A stretch of 39,675 bases of DNA, taken from contig JBOHVS010000041.1 of the NCBI GenBank assembly GCA_050735975.1, positions 1 to 39,675 on the forward strand, in the 5' to 3' direction. Below the pieces are notes generated by a model. The model ran no database searches. It had not been told where the DNA came from and saw only the letters and a list, made by a program, of their open reading frames with translations. The position numbers were made by a program, and so were the translations under genes. How positions within the stretch are numbered: position 1 is the first letter of the stretch; every line of letters begins with the position of its first letter. This document shows, one piece after another, positions 25,858 through 33,198 of the stretch. The DNA comes from DATMBL01 sp050735975 (lineage in GTDB: Bacteria; Desulfobacterota; Binatia; UBA9968).

Positions 25858-25977
25858 TTACAGTAAGAACCCGGCCAGCCCGCGGATTTCCGTCAGGCCC
25901 CGGCTGCGCGGCTTAGCCTCCCATTGATTCAGCCGCACAAACGAAAATGCTCGTTCATTCTGCTCCGCTCGTGCCAT
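25858..25977 (-). pseudogene. N-terminal fragment of a phosphosulfolactate synthase (ComA)-like gene
   Basis: A 39-codon frame beginning at ATG 25977 with a good GGAGG ribosome site. Its sequence FSFVRLNQWEAKPRSRGLTEIRG matches the start of ComA-type phosphosulfolactate synthases, which add sulfite to phosphoenolpyruvate. Family proteins continue with PYY and run to about 250 residues; here the match breaks off after EIRG and the frame stops six codons later. The rest of the gene is missing, so this is a truncated remnant. Confidence 0.65.
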
Positions 25978-26116
25978 CAAGGCGTGCCTCCTTCGACTGT
26001 TACTCCTTCGGTTTCGGGTGTGGCGGTGTATCACTTCGATCTGCTCTTCAGTTGATCGAAAGGGAGCACGCTCTCTGTTCCGGTGAAAGCGACGCCCTGC
26101 TGGCAGCGGTCTGTGA

Positions 26117-26344
26117 TCAGTCGACCCTCTCTTGAACGGCAAGGACGGAGGTCAGCGAACACATTACTCGATGCTCAAATTCCCCTTTTTTCTCTTTCCA
26201 GCTGGCACCGGCCGTTGGGGATCCTTCAACGAATTCGTACGAATCCACATCAAACGTGCTTTTGCCATCAGCGAAGGCGACCTCATGCCAACCGTCTGCG
26301 AGAAGTACGTATCGCACCTTTTCTGCATTGAGCTTTAGAGGCAT
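26117..26344 (-). CDS. Hypothetical protein, 75 residues
   Basis: A small acidic-basic mixed protein (MPLKLNAEKVRYVLLADGWH...) with no signal peptide, membrane segment or motif I recognise. Support for coding: a GGGAG ribosome site about ten bases before ATG 26344, and amino-acid composition like a folded beta-rich domain (VRYVLLADGWHEVAF, then FDVDSYEFVEG). It lies upstream of the ComA remnant on the same strand. The flanking gap 26345-26793 (449 bp) contains no other gene I can support, only a possible sigma-54-like element. Confidence 0.6.
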   Translation of the reverse strand: MPLKLNAEKVRYVLLADGWHEVAFADGKSTFDVDSYEFVEGSPTAGASWKEKKGEFEHRVMCSLTSVLAVQERVD

Positions 26345-26513
26345 CGTTTATTTCTCCCTATTCCCTAAGAAAGGCAGACATTTGGTTTTCGCTTCCAAGG
26401 CTAAAAACTTGAGCAGATCGTCTCATTCTCTTTCTTGCGCTCGTACGTGCCGTTCCGTAATTCGGACACCTGGGATCGTGCGACCTTCGCTACCCGTTCA
26501 CCGTGATCGCAGT

Positions 26514-26528
26514 TGGCACCTTGAATGC
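26514..26528 (+). promoter_or_regulatory. Weak sigma-54-like element
   Basis: TGGCAC-CTTGA-ATGC: perfect -24 box and correct GG-N10-GC spacing, with one -12 mismatch. It would drive the acyl-CoA ligase remnant and possibly the CDF transporter, with a leader of about 250 nt. It lies in a degraded region, so it may be a relic. Confidence 0.3.
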
Positions 26529-26793
26529 CCAGGATTTTCTAGCCTTTTCCCAAGCATGGCCGCCATATTTTACTTCTTGACACAGAGAGCCCTAAGTTTC
26601 CGGTCTCCTGAGTAAAGCAGTTTAAACAAAATCTGTGCCTATTCTTACAGACACTGGATTACGCAGTTTGGTTTCAGGCCGTTTTGCAAAGCCCTCCTAT
26701 CGTGTTGGTCAGTTCCTTTGCTATGCTTAAGAAAAGCAAAACTCCAATCGGATTTGATGCTCCTGCATCTTTAAACAACCGATCAGGTCGGAT

Positions 26794-27155
26794 ATGTCCG
26801 GCACGCTTCAAAGCCTCGCTTCGTCTTTGATTACCCGCGGGGATCGGCCGGCGCTTCTCGAGTTCCGTCAAGACGATTTTCAACAATGGTCGTACTATCA
26901 AATCGCGATTATGGCGCGAGATCTCGCTTCGGGATTGTCCGAAGCCGGTGTCAAGCAACATGACCGCGTGATGCTGCTTGGATCTAATCGCTCCGACTGG
27001 ATTATTGCTGCCTCGCTCTCCTCACCGCTGGAGCCGTTCCGGTCCCGGCAGATTTCCACATGGCCGACGAAGAACTGAAACACGTCATCAAGGACAGTGA
27101 CCCTGAGAAAAAATCGTTCTGCTGGAAGGATAGGGCATTCCTCTCGGGCAGCTAG
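26794..27155 (+). pseudogene. Truncated, frameshifted AMP-binding acyl-CoA ligase remnant
   Basis: The frame from ATG 26794 reads like the N-terminus of a long-chain acyl-CoA synthetase: RGDRPALLEF, then MARDLASGLSEAGVKQHDRVMLLGSNRSDWIIA. After about 27010 the family sequence continues in another frame (TAGAVPVPADFHMADEELKHVIKDSDP), consistent with loss of one base. It ends at TAG 27153-27155. Family members exceed 500 residues, so most of the gene, including the AMP-binding P-loop and adenylation motifs, is absent. The CDF gene starts 14 bp later, which suggests a deletion joined the two. Confidence 0.8.
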
Positions 27156-27169
27156 TTTGTATACAGGCC

Positions 27170-28093
27170 GTGGAGTACAAGACCAAGTTGGTGGTTGTTG
27201 TCGCGCTGGCTGCGAACATCGCGATAGCGGCGTCTAAGTTGTTTGCTGCTTTGTTCACAGGAAGCAGCGCGATGCTTGCCGAGGCGGCGCACACCGTTGC
27301 TGATACGGGGAATGAAGTCAGCTTGCTTTTGGGCCTGCGATTGGCTTCGCGACCGCCCGACCCGCAACACCCGTTTGGATATGGGAAAGAGCGCTATTTC
27401 TGGCCATTGATGGCTTCTATCGCGATGTTCCTAATCGGGGGAACTTTTTCTGTCTTCCAAGCGATAGCGAGTATGCTTTCCCAAAATGAGCTTGAGCACC
27501 TGAACATCAACTACTCCGTGTTAGGGCTGTCGGCCATTTTTGACGGCACATCCTTCTTTCTCGCTTTCAAAGGTCTGCGCAGCCAAATTGGGAAATCGGG
27601 TTTATGGCAAGCTATTCGGCTCACCAAAGACCCGACTCTCTTTAACGTGTTACTTGAGGATGGCGCTGCGCTGATCGGGCTGTCTTTGGCGTTTCTTGGA
27701 CTGTTTCTCTATCAGTTAACGGGAATGCTGATATTTGATTCGCTGGCTTCTCTATTCATTGGCTTGCTCCTTGGCGGGGTCGCTTTGATTCTCGCGTACG
27801 AGTCGAGAAGCCTGTTATTGGGAGAGGCGGCATCTCCAGAGACGCAACAGAAAATAATCGAAGTGGTTAGCCGGGTGCCGGAAGTCGTTCAGGTCGTCGA
27901 TCTTTCGACAATGCATATGGGACCAGACGATATCTTGGTCAATATGGATCTGAATCTCAAGGATGGTCTTAGCACAGATCGCGTTGAAGCTACCGTTGAT
28001 CGGGTCGAAGACGAGATTAAGAAAGCCGTTCCGCAGGCGAAGCGGATATTTGTCGAGTGCGAACTTTGGGGCGTGGCCGAAGAAAACACATGA
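27170..28093 (+). CDS. Cation diffusion facilitator (CDF) family transporter
   Basis: A 307-residue inner-membrane divalent-metal exporter. About six membrane helices are visible, with the metal-binding helix AEAAHTVADTGNEVSLLLG (the family H/D-x3-D site reads H-x3-D) and, in helix 5, LLEDGAALIGL. The pattern HPFGYGKERYFWP is characteristic. The C-terminal cytoplasmic domain (about 210-300) has the ferredoxin-like metal-sensing fold, ending CELWGV. Zinc, iron or manganese is possible. The start is GTG 27170 with no clear ribosome site, right after the acyl-CoA ligase remnant; the original start or promoter may have been altered by the deletion. Confidence 0.88.
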   Translation: MEYKTKLVVVVALAANIAIAASKLFAALFTGSSAMLAEAAHTVADTGNEVSLLLGLRLASRPPDPQHPFGYGKERYFWPLMASIAMFLIGGTFSVFQAIASMLSQNELEHLNINYSVLGLSAIFDGTSFFLAFKGLRSQIGKSGLWQAIRLTKDPTLFNVLLEDGAALIGLSLAFLGLFLYQLTGMLIFDSLASLFIGLLLGGVALILAYESRSLLLGEAASPETQQKIIEVVSRVPEVVQVVDLSTMHMGPDDILVNMDLNLKDGLSTDRVEATVDRVEDEIKKAVPQAKRIFVECELWGVAEENT

Positions 28094-28374
28094 GCCTAAA
28101 GGTGATCTCGTGAGATGAGCTGAGCCAGACTCGCCATTCAGTTTCAATCGGCCCGTCCAATCCACACCGTCGCGCCGGCTTGAAGGAGCGGCCCGGCTTT
28201 CCTTGAGATGTAATCGTTTCAAATTTAGGACCATCAAAGACCTTAATTTCCTTGATTTGGGACGCGGGTTTTTCTTTTTGGATCGGCGAGGCAGCGGCGG
28301 CTCCGCCCGGCCCGCCACAGACTGTCCACGGAATGAATTATCCGCTGATTAGTAGGAATTCCACGGCAGTCTTC

Positions 28375-28389
28375 TGGCACGTCTGATGC
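28375..28389 (+). promoter_or_regulatory. Probable sigma-54 promoter of the metallothionein-like gene
   Basis: TGGCAC-GTCTG-ATGC: perfect -24 box, correct spacing, and one mismatch in the -12 box. The predicted start near 28401 is 95 nt before ATG 28496. In the rest of the 28094-28495 gap I see only GC-rich imperfect hairpins and no gene. Confidence 0.5.
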
Positions 28390-28495
28390 ATCAAAGACTG
28401 GGAAAGTTCTGGAGCGGGTCTCTGAACCAATTCAGGGGAGAGAGAAGCAATCATGTTACTTTTATCGACAGCCACTAATGAGAGGAGAATTTACA

Positions 28496-28744
28496 ATGGC
28501 ACGCTGTGAAACGTGCGGCAATGAGTATGATAAAGCGTTTGAGATTACTTTGGCGGGCCAGTCGCATGTCTTCGATAGCTTCGAGTGTGCAATTCACTCG
28601 CTAGCGCCTGAGTGCGCGCACTGCGGCTGCAAAGTCATCGGACATGGAGTCGAGGCCAACGGGGTCTTTTACTGTTGCGCCCATTGCGCGAACCAAGAGG
28701 GAGTCCGCGAGGTAGTTGACCGAACCGACCAAACCGCGATGTAA
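28496..28744 (+). CDS. Cysteine-rich metal-binding protein (metallothionein-like)
   Basis: An 82-residue protein with ten cysteines and several histidines: CETC near the N-terminus, FECAIHSLAPECAHCGCKVIG in the middle and YCCAHCA near the end. The C-terminal half, with C-x2-C-x-C then G-V-F-Y-C-C-A-H-C-A, resembles bacterial SmtA-type metallothioneins, so zinc or other soft-metal binding is likely. The N-terminal CETC with FDSFEC could form a second zinc site. ATG 28496 is chosen over the in-frame ATG at 28478 because AGAGGAG precedes it. A decayed copy of the 5' part lies at 39448-39510. Confidence 0.8.
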   Translation: MARCETCGNEYDKAFEITLAGQSHVFDSFECAIHSLAPECAHCGCKVIGHGVEANGVFYCCAHCANQEGVREVVDRTDQTAM

Positions 28745-28883
28745 GGCCGGTTAGGCGGGCGCCGGAAACTGAACAGCACCTCGGCCCCAAAATTTCTCGC
28801 CTCCTTCAAAAAGTGCGGAGCCCACTGGTTTCAGTACGGGGCATTGCAGCGCCGAAACTTCATTGGCGTTGCCGTGTTCCTGC

Positions 28884-28997
28884 AGCTTATCGTGGGTTGA
28901 CAAAACAAACCGAACTTATTTAGTAAAAAAAGAGGAAGGGAAAGCTTCTTAGCTCTTCGAGAACTTCGTCTCGCTTTTCAGTTCTAGCCGCGATTCA
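28884..28997 (+). repeat. Dispersed repeat, copy 1
   Basis: A non-coding segment starting AGCTTATCGTGGGTTGACA and ending near TTCTAGCCG. It closely matches 39571-39675 except for small indels. Both copies hold a TTGACA hexamer, an A7 run and the block CTTCGAGAACTTC. It lies 140 bp after the metallothionein-like gene. The gap 28745-29064 holds no gene otherwise. Identity is unknown: it could be a small RNA locus, a mobile-element end or a repeated regulatory element. Confidence 0.65.
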
Positions 28998-29064
28998 ACA
29001 AGCGAGACTTAAATCCGCAATATCAACCAATCCGTGCAGCCGTATGTGATCTGGGAAGCTTTTT

Positions 29065-29466
29065 TTAATGATTTTCACTGATGCAAGTGTTCGCTTTGTC
29101 TTTGGCCGAGGATTCCTTCATCCAGAAATCTCTCCATTTCTTGGGCGGAAGCGAGGCTTCGTTTGGAATGATGGCGAACATCAGGAGCAGCAGCCCGACC
29201 ATGAGATCATTTTGCAGTGCAGGCGGAGTGGGATAAGGCGCGGCCAGATAACCGAGGCCGATCAACCAGAGCGCGACCAGGACAAGCGCTAGATGCGCAT
29301 ATCGAATGGGATTCCAGAACGAAAGCAAAGCGAGAGTAATGACGGCGAACCCGGAGCAGAGATCATTCATCCACCATACGCTCTTTTCCACCGGATGGTT
29401 GAAGATGAACGGGCTTATCGCCAGCCAGCACCCAAGCATCACTTCAACGACCCGCGCCCACATCAT
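29065..29466 (-). CDS. SPW-repeat-like integral membrane protein
   Basis: A 133-residue protein with four hydrophobic helices. The segment VEVMLGCWLAISPFIF near the N-terminus and LVLVALWLIGLGYLAAP further on fit the SPW repeat pattern, with SPF in place of SPW. Function is unknown; such proteins often accompany VKOR and SDR genes. The start ATG 29466 overlaps the VKOR stop codon (ATGATGA region), so it is translationally coupled. The C-terminal tail is hydrophilic (KKWRDFWMKESSAKDK). It is the last gene of the minus-strand unit. Confidence 0.75.
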   Translation of the reverse strand: MMWARVVEVMLGCWLAISPFIFNHPVEKSVWWMNDLCSGFAVITLALLSFWNPIRYAHLALVLVALWLIGLGYLAAPYPTPPALQNDLMVGLLLLMFAIIPNEASLPPKKWRDFWMKESSAKDKANTCISENH

Positions 29467-30116
29467 CGACTCCCTTCTCCGATGAGCGCCAGTTCTTGGG
29501 CCACTCGTGATGGCCGTCCCCAGAACGTATCCCAGAGCAGCCCGGCGTTGCGCGTCTTGCGCCACACCCGGTAGAGGTAGAGGAGGCTTGACCAAACCTC
29601 GTCGTACGCCAGCACAACCAGAACGAGCGAGATCACCGCCGTCACTAGGCAGAGGAAACACCATGCGCCAACGACGGTGCCTTGCAAGACAACCAGCACC
29701 GCGCTCACGATCCCCAGCGGAATGACATCCAATCCAAAGAGCACCACCATCCACGGGCGGTATTGCCAGCGGCGCGTCGAGCCGGCAAGCCCAAAGATCA
29801 GATCACCGAGATAAGCAAACGCGCCGAAGGCGGCATCAGGCACGCGAAACCAACGCCGCATGCGTTCAGAGGCGGCTGAATCGAGTACCTGTTTCGATTG
29901 CTCGCCGAAGACCGGGTCCCACACGTCGCCAATCAAACGCCATTGGTAAAGCGCCATGTAGGCGGCAATCACAAAAGCTACAGCCGCGAGCAGGCAGATC
30001 GGCAGGCGCTGTTTCCAGGCGGAAGGATTATACGGCCAGGGAGGAGCAGGGACATTCAGATCGGAAGCCGCTGGCATGGCTTCGTTCACCACGGTCGAAT
30101 CATTTTGATCTCGCAA
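29463..30116 (-). CDS. Vitamin K epoxide reductase (VKOR)-like membrane protein
   Basis: A 217-residue protein with a hydrophilic N-terminus and four to five helices. The VKOR pattern is visible: LIGDVWDPVFG...SKQVLDS, then RVPDAAFGAFAYL, and the redox motif WCFLC (C153/C156) in a late helix. VKOR proteins reduce quinones and reoxidise DsbA-like thiol oxidases. The loop cysteine pair seen in classical bacterial VKORs is not visible here, so electron delivery may differ. The TTG start at 30116 is supported by AGGAG eight bases upstream. The gene follows the SDR gene after 165 bp. Confidence 0.8.
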   Translation of the reverse strand: MRDQNDSTVVNEAMPAASDLNVPAPPWPYNPSAWKQRLPICLLAAVAFVIAAYMALYQWRLIGDVWDPVFGEQSKQVLDSAASERMRRWFRVPDAAFGAFAYLGDLIFGLAGSTRRWQYRPWMVVLFGLDVIPLGIVSAVLVVLQGTVVGAWCFLCLVTAVISLVLVVLAYDEVWSSLLYLYRVWRKTRNAGLLWDTFWGRPSRVAQELALIGEGSR

Positions 30117-30281
30117 GGCTAAACTCCTGGTGTTAACTCCTCGTTTGCACGATCAGGCAAAACTTACCTCACGCATGCGTCCATAAACATTTCAACTCGC
30201 CGCTTGTTTATGAAAGCATGGTTTCTTCCTGCCGAGCCTTGGCCATCATGAACTTCTGCGCGCTTTACGCTGCTTTGAGGC

Positions 30282-31436
30282 CTATTGTTTTCCTGCTGGC
30301 TTCTGTTGTTCATCCTCCTGCCATTTCAGTTTGTTCTTCTGGTACCACTGCCGCGGATCTGTTTTGAGATCGCCGATCATTCGGGTGAGCGTGTTGCGCA
30401 GCAGGTGTTGTGGTTCCCAACCGAGTATTTGCCGCGCCCGCTCGATCTCGACCGGGTAATGCGCATCAGCCAGGTCAACCATCCAGGGCTTGATAAAAGT
30501 CTCCTCTTCGCCTGCCATTTTCTCCTGGACCCACGCGCCTGCCTTGGCGATTACTTTCGGAACGCGGATCGTCGCCCATTCCTGCTGGTGAATCAGTTCG
30601 CCGATTTGATCCTGTAGGTCGGCGTAGCTCATCACGTCCGGCTCGGCGACCAGAAAGAGTTCGTGCGGCTCAAGCTCACGGCGGAGATCGACGACCTTCC
30701 GAAAGCAATCCACGAGGTCATTCAAGTGAACGAACGCCTGGCCGTGGCTGGCGTCGCCCGGAAAGAAGTGGCTCTCCAATCTCTTCTCGTAGATGCGGGA
30801 GATTTGCTGCGCAATCGGGATCGAACGACAGTTGTCATCATACACTCCGGCGATGCGTAGAATCACGGTCGGAATTGCCCCGCGCTCCTGGCGGATGACG
30901 CGCTCCGCCTCGATCTTCGAGCGCGGATAGTCCCAAGTCTCTTCCTCACTCTCAGTGACCGATCGCTCGGTGATGACTTCATCTTCTTCGGCCGGCTTCA
31001 TCACCAGCAGTGTGCTGGAGAAGACAAACTGCTCGACTTTGAATTGTTGAAGCGCTTGCAGCAAGCGCCGCGTGCCTTCGACGGTAAGCGTGCGGTAGAG
31101 CGGGCTCGGCTCTCCTGAAAAGTCGTAGTAGGCTGCCAGATGAATCACGCTCGCCAGGCGATCCGAGTATCGCTCGCGCACGGCAGCCAGCGATCGGACG
31201 ACGCTTTCATCCCGGGTCACATCGCACTCGATCCACTCGGCCCCTGCTACCTGCTCTTGCGGGCGTTTCACATCCAACCCGATCACACGGTAATCGCCGG
31301 CGAAAGCCTCGATGATCTTCGAGCCGATCAACCCCGTGCTACCCGTCACCAGCACAGCCGGTTTGCCATCCACCTGAGATGCCATCTCGCGTCTCCCCGC
31401 GTTTGCATCGGGCGTTGCGATGACTTCTGGTTTCAT
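30282..31436 (-). CDS. NAD-dependent epimerase/dehydratase (extended SDR)
   Basis: A 384-residue extended short-chain dehydrogenase. The dinucleotide site VTGSTGLIG is at 31-38. The catalytic YPRSK (Y170, K174) follows a region FSSTLLVMK, where the catalytic serine or threonine lies. The C-terminal substrate domain includes YPVEIERARQILGWEP, typical of nucleotide-sugar epimerases, but the true substrate is unknown. The ribosome site AAGGAG precedes ATG 31436. It lies between the 49-residue protein and VKOR on the same strand, so this redox cluster appears to form one unit controlled from 31771-31785. Confidence 0.88.
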   Translation of the reverse strand: MKPEVIATPDANAGRREMASQVDGKPAVLVTGSTGLIGSKIIEAFAGDYRVIGLDVKRPQEQVAGAEWIECDVTRDESVVRSLAAVRERYSDRLASVIHLAAYYDFSGEPSPLYRTLTVEGTRRLLQALQQFKVEQFVFSSTLLVMKPAEEDEVITERSVTESEEETWDYPRSKIEAERVIRQERGAIPTVILRIAGVYDDNCRSIPIAQQISRIYEKRLESHFFPGDASHGQAFVHLNDLVDCFRKVVDLRRELEPHELFLVAEPDVMSYADLQDQIGELIHQQEWATIRVPKVIAKAGAWVQEKMAGEEETFIKPWMVDLADAHYPVEIERARQILGWEPQHLLRNTLTRMIGDLKTDPRQWYQKNKLKWQEDEQQKPAGKQ

Positions 31437-31510
31437 CTTGACTCCTTTCTCTTTTTTTACTCGGTTTTAATCCCAGGCTATTTCAGAGCGCGTCCGCCGT
31501 CAGACCGCTG

Positions 31511-31660
31511 TCAGTGTCGTTTAAAGAATTGAACGGCTCGTTCGTGACCCTTCGCTGCTTTGAGGCTCTTGAATGTTCCGAGATTCCTCCGTTTCCCTGT
31601 TTTTGGGTTTTTCTTGCGTGAGTACAACCGATATTCCCCTGATTTGAGCTTTCTGATCAT
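31511..31660 (-). CDS. Conserved 49-residue basic protein
   Basis: Sequence MIRKLKSGEYRLYSRKKNPK followed by TGKRRNLGTFKS and, at the end, VQFFKRH. I recognise this as a widespread small hypothetical protein type in environmental proteobacteria, without known function. It looks like a small beta-hairpin nucleic-acid binder because of its many K and R residues; that is inference. TAGGT precedes ATG 31660. It is the first gene after the sigma-54 element at 31771 and is 74 bp upstream of the SDR gene. Confidence 0.75.
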   Translation of the reverse strand: MIRKLKSGEYRLYSRKKNPKTGKRRNLGTFKSLKAAKGHERAVQFFKRH

Positions 31661-31696
31661 TGACCTACTCGTTGAAAGTTTGCTTTAGCCTATGCA

Positions 31697-31712
31697 GCGG
31701 GCATTTGCCCGC
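31697..31712. promoter_or_regulatory. Palindrome in leader of the 49-residue protein gene
   Basis: GCGGGCA-TT-TGCCCGC is a seven-pair hairpin lying in the predicted leader, 37 bp before the start codon. It could be an operator or an RNA hairpin. Confidence 0.35.
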
Positions 31713-31770
31713 GCAGCTTCAATCCTTCCTGAGATGTTGGTAGCTTCGTGGCGAGCCAGTGATAAACCGA

Positions 31771-31785
31771 GCAAGGGACATGCCA
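31771..31785 (-). promoter_or_regulatory. Sigma-54 promoter of the SDR/VKOR unit
   Basis: Minus strand: TGGCAT-GTCCC-TTGC, an exact TGGCAY-N5-TTGC match. The predicted start near 31759 leaves a leader of about 100 nt before the 49-residue protein gene. Confidence 0.75.
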
Positions 31786-31854
31786 GTCGGGGGCAACAAA
31801 GTCAATTGAATTTGAGCAGCCTGCAGACAGAGCTTTTAGCGACTTGCTGGTCGA

Positions 31855-31874
31855 TGTCCGAAAAATGAGAAAAC
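31855..31874. promoter_or_regulatory. Candidate enhancer motif
   Basis: TGTCCGAAAAATGAGAAAAC, 18 of 20 bases identical to 35167-35186 above the hsp20 promoter. It lies 70 bp upstream of the -24 box of the 31771 promoter, in the distance range usual for activators of sigma-54 promoters. Confidence 0.4.
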
Positions 31875-32090
31875 AATCGCGTGCTTGGAACGATTGAAAT
31901 TTGCGTATTCTGAAGGGCTCAGGCTCTGACCGCGGCGGTTTGAGAGAACTGTTTACATGGATCGCCGATCCTTCTGCGACCTTGAGTTTTCAACTCGGGG
32001 AATACAAGAGAGTTTTAAAATTTTTTCTTTGCAAGTGCGAAGGATGAATTGGAATTGGAACGACGAACCGTTAGCATTACATGTGTGAGC

Positions 32091-32188
32091 GACTGGTGAA
32101 GGTAGCTGGCGCTGCCCGCGGGCTTCAAACCCGTTGGGGAAGACTGTGCAAGGTCTCCTGGTTGGTTCGATTCCAACGCCAGTCTCCA
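32091..32188 (+). tRNA. selC: tRNA-Sec (anticodon TCA)
   Basis: A long tRNA with a CTTCAAA anticodon loop (32123-32129; anticodon TCA at 32125-32127) on a five-pair stem. The D arm is GGTAGC-TGGC-GCTGCC, with a six-pair stem and tetraloop as in selenocysteine tRNAs. A long variable arm (GG-A-AGAC/GTCTCC) precedes a T arm GTTGG-TTCGATT-CCAAC. The acceptor GACTGGT pairs with GCCAGTC, followed by T and an encoded CCA. The two stems sum to 12 pairs by my folding, against the usual 13, and the first base beyond (C90/T85 of the line) mismatches. The 5' boundary is therefore uncertain by one to two bases. No selA, selB or selD is in the window. Confidence 0.85.
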
Positions 32189-32461
32189 TTAAACATTTTC
32201 AACCCACCCCGTATTTCGAAAAAATCAGCCGGTTATGCCTTTACAGTTGCCCCAATCAGGTTAAATCAAAAAAATATTAAAAATGGGACTTATGCCCGGG
32301 CACCTGTGTAACTTTTGTTACATTTTACTACTGCTTCGGGAACGCAGAAATCCGCGGTTCTTATGTAGAAAATATAGAAAAACTAGGAAAATCGCCGCAG
32401 AAGATCGAGTTGGAGGGGCCAGCAAAGCTGCTTCAGACCAAGCGGGCAAATTGCCGCTCAT

Positions 32462-32476
32462 TGGCATTAGGCTTGC
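32462..32476 (+). promoter_or_regulatory. Sigma-54 promoter of the UspA/DksA-like unit
   Basis: TGGCAT-TAGGC-TTGC, an exact match, preceded by T. The predicted start near 32488 is only about 15 nt before ATG 32503, just ahead of the GGGAGGTG ribosome site. Confidence 0.75.
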
Positions 32477-32502
32477 GAACAACTGAAATAGGGAGGTGAA
32501 TT

Positions 32503-33048
32503 ATGATTGTTATTAAGAAGATTCTCGTCCCCACAGACTTGTCCAATATCTCTGTGCCGGCAATAGGATACGCAATCTCGCTTGCTGGGAAGCTTCCGGC
32601 TGAGGTTACCGTGCTGCACGCTTTCCCGATCAAGGCGATGCAGGAGCACTTTTCGCAGAGCTACGTCCCAGATGGGCTGGTTACTCCGGCTGGTGTGAAG
32701 CGGCAGCCAGACCTCGACAGCGTTCTCGAAGCAAAAAAGCAACTTATCTATAGCTTCCTACAGCAGAATATTGGGGTCGATCTCCTGAAGACGGCAAAGG
32801 TCAATCCGGTCGTAAGATTCGGCAAGACCGCTGAAGAGATCATAGCCGCGGCCAAAGAGGAGCAGTCCGATCTGATCGTCATGACGAGCCACGGGTTCGG
32901 CCTGACACGGCTGTTCCGCGGCAGCTTGACGGAGCGGATCGTTAGACGAGCTCCATGTCCGGTTCTGTCGATTCAGCCTTCGGCTGAAGTTAGGACAGAG
33001 CAAGACAACCGAGTGCAGGTAAGGCTCATAGACAAATGGGCTGCCTAG
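32503..33048 (+). CDS. Universal stress protein, single UspA domain
   Basis: A 181-residue UspA protein. It starts KKILVPTDLSNISVPAIGYA and ends with MTSHGFGLTRLFRGSLTER followed by RAPCPVLSIQP, the nucleotide-binding region (G-x-G then GS). An insertion of about 30 residues before the middle helix (QSYVPDGLVTPAGVKRQPD) makes it longer than a typical 145-residue UspA. It is cytoplasmic and linked to starvation or oxygen stress in the family. GGGAGGTG precedes ATG 32503, and the sigma-54 element is immediately upstream. The DksA-like gene follows after about 150 bp with two hairpins between. Confidence 0.92.
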   Translation: MIVIKKILVPTDLSNISVPAIGYAISLAGKLPAEVTVLHAFPIKAMQEHFSQSYVPDGLVTPAGVKRQPDLDSVLEAKKQLIYSFLQQNIGVDLLKTAKVNPVVRFGKTAEEIIAAAKEEQSDLIVMTSHGFGLTRLFRGSLTERIVRRAPCPVLSIQPSAEVRTEQDNRVQVRLIDKWAA

Positions 33049-33110
33049 GTAGCGGTCCTCAATAGCCTAACGCTTCAAATCAATTTCATGATTAGCGGCG
33101 AGCCATCGCC

Positions 33111-33150
33111 CGCGAAGTGGTCTTCGCGTTCGACGGCTTTGACAAAAGCC
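33111..33150. terminator. Two consecutive hairpins between uspA-type and dksA-type genes
   Basis: CGCGAAG-TGGT-CTTCGCG (33111-33128) is followed by GGCTTT-GACA-AAAGCC (33135-33150). Both are perfect stems. They sit just before the DksA-like gene and could end or attenuate the UspA transcript. No T-run is present. Confidence 0.4.
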
Positions 33151-33198
33151 CCATGAATGCTCATGGCAGCGCGCTCGAACAGAGAAAGTCAGCAATCT

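Noticed and set aside
27815..28318. Minus-strand frame overlapping the CDF gene end
   Set aside because: Mostly antisense to the CDF transporter; the unique N-terminal part has no ribosome site or recognisable domain.
31953..32189. Minus-strand frame of 78 codons beginning METGVGIEPT
   Set aside because: It is antisense to the tRNA-Sec gene; this peptide type is a known spurious translation of tRNA genes.
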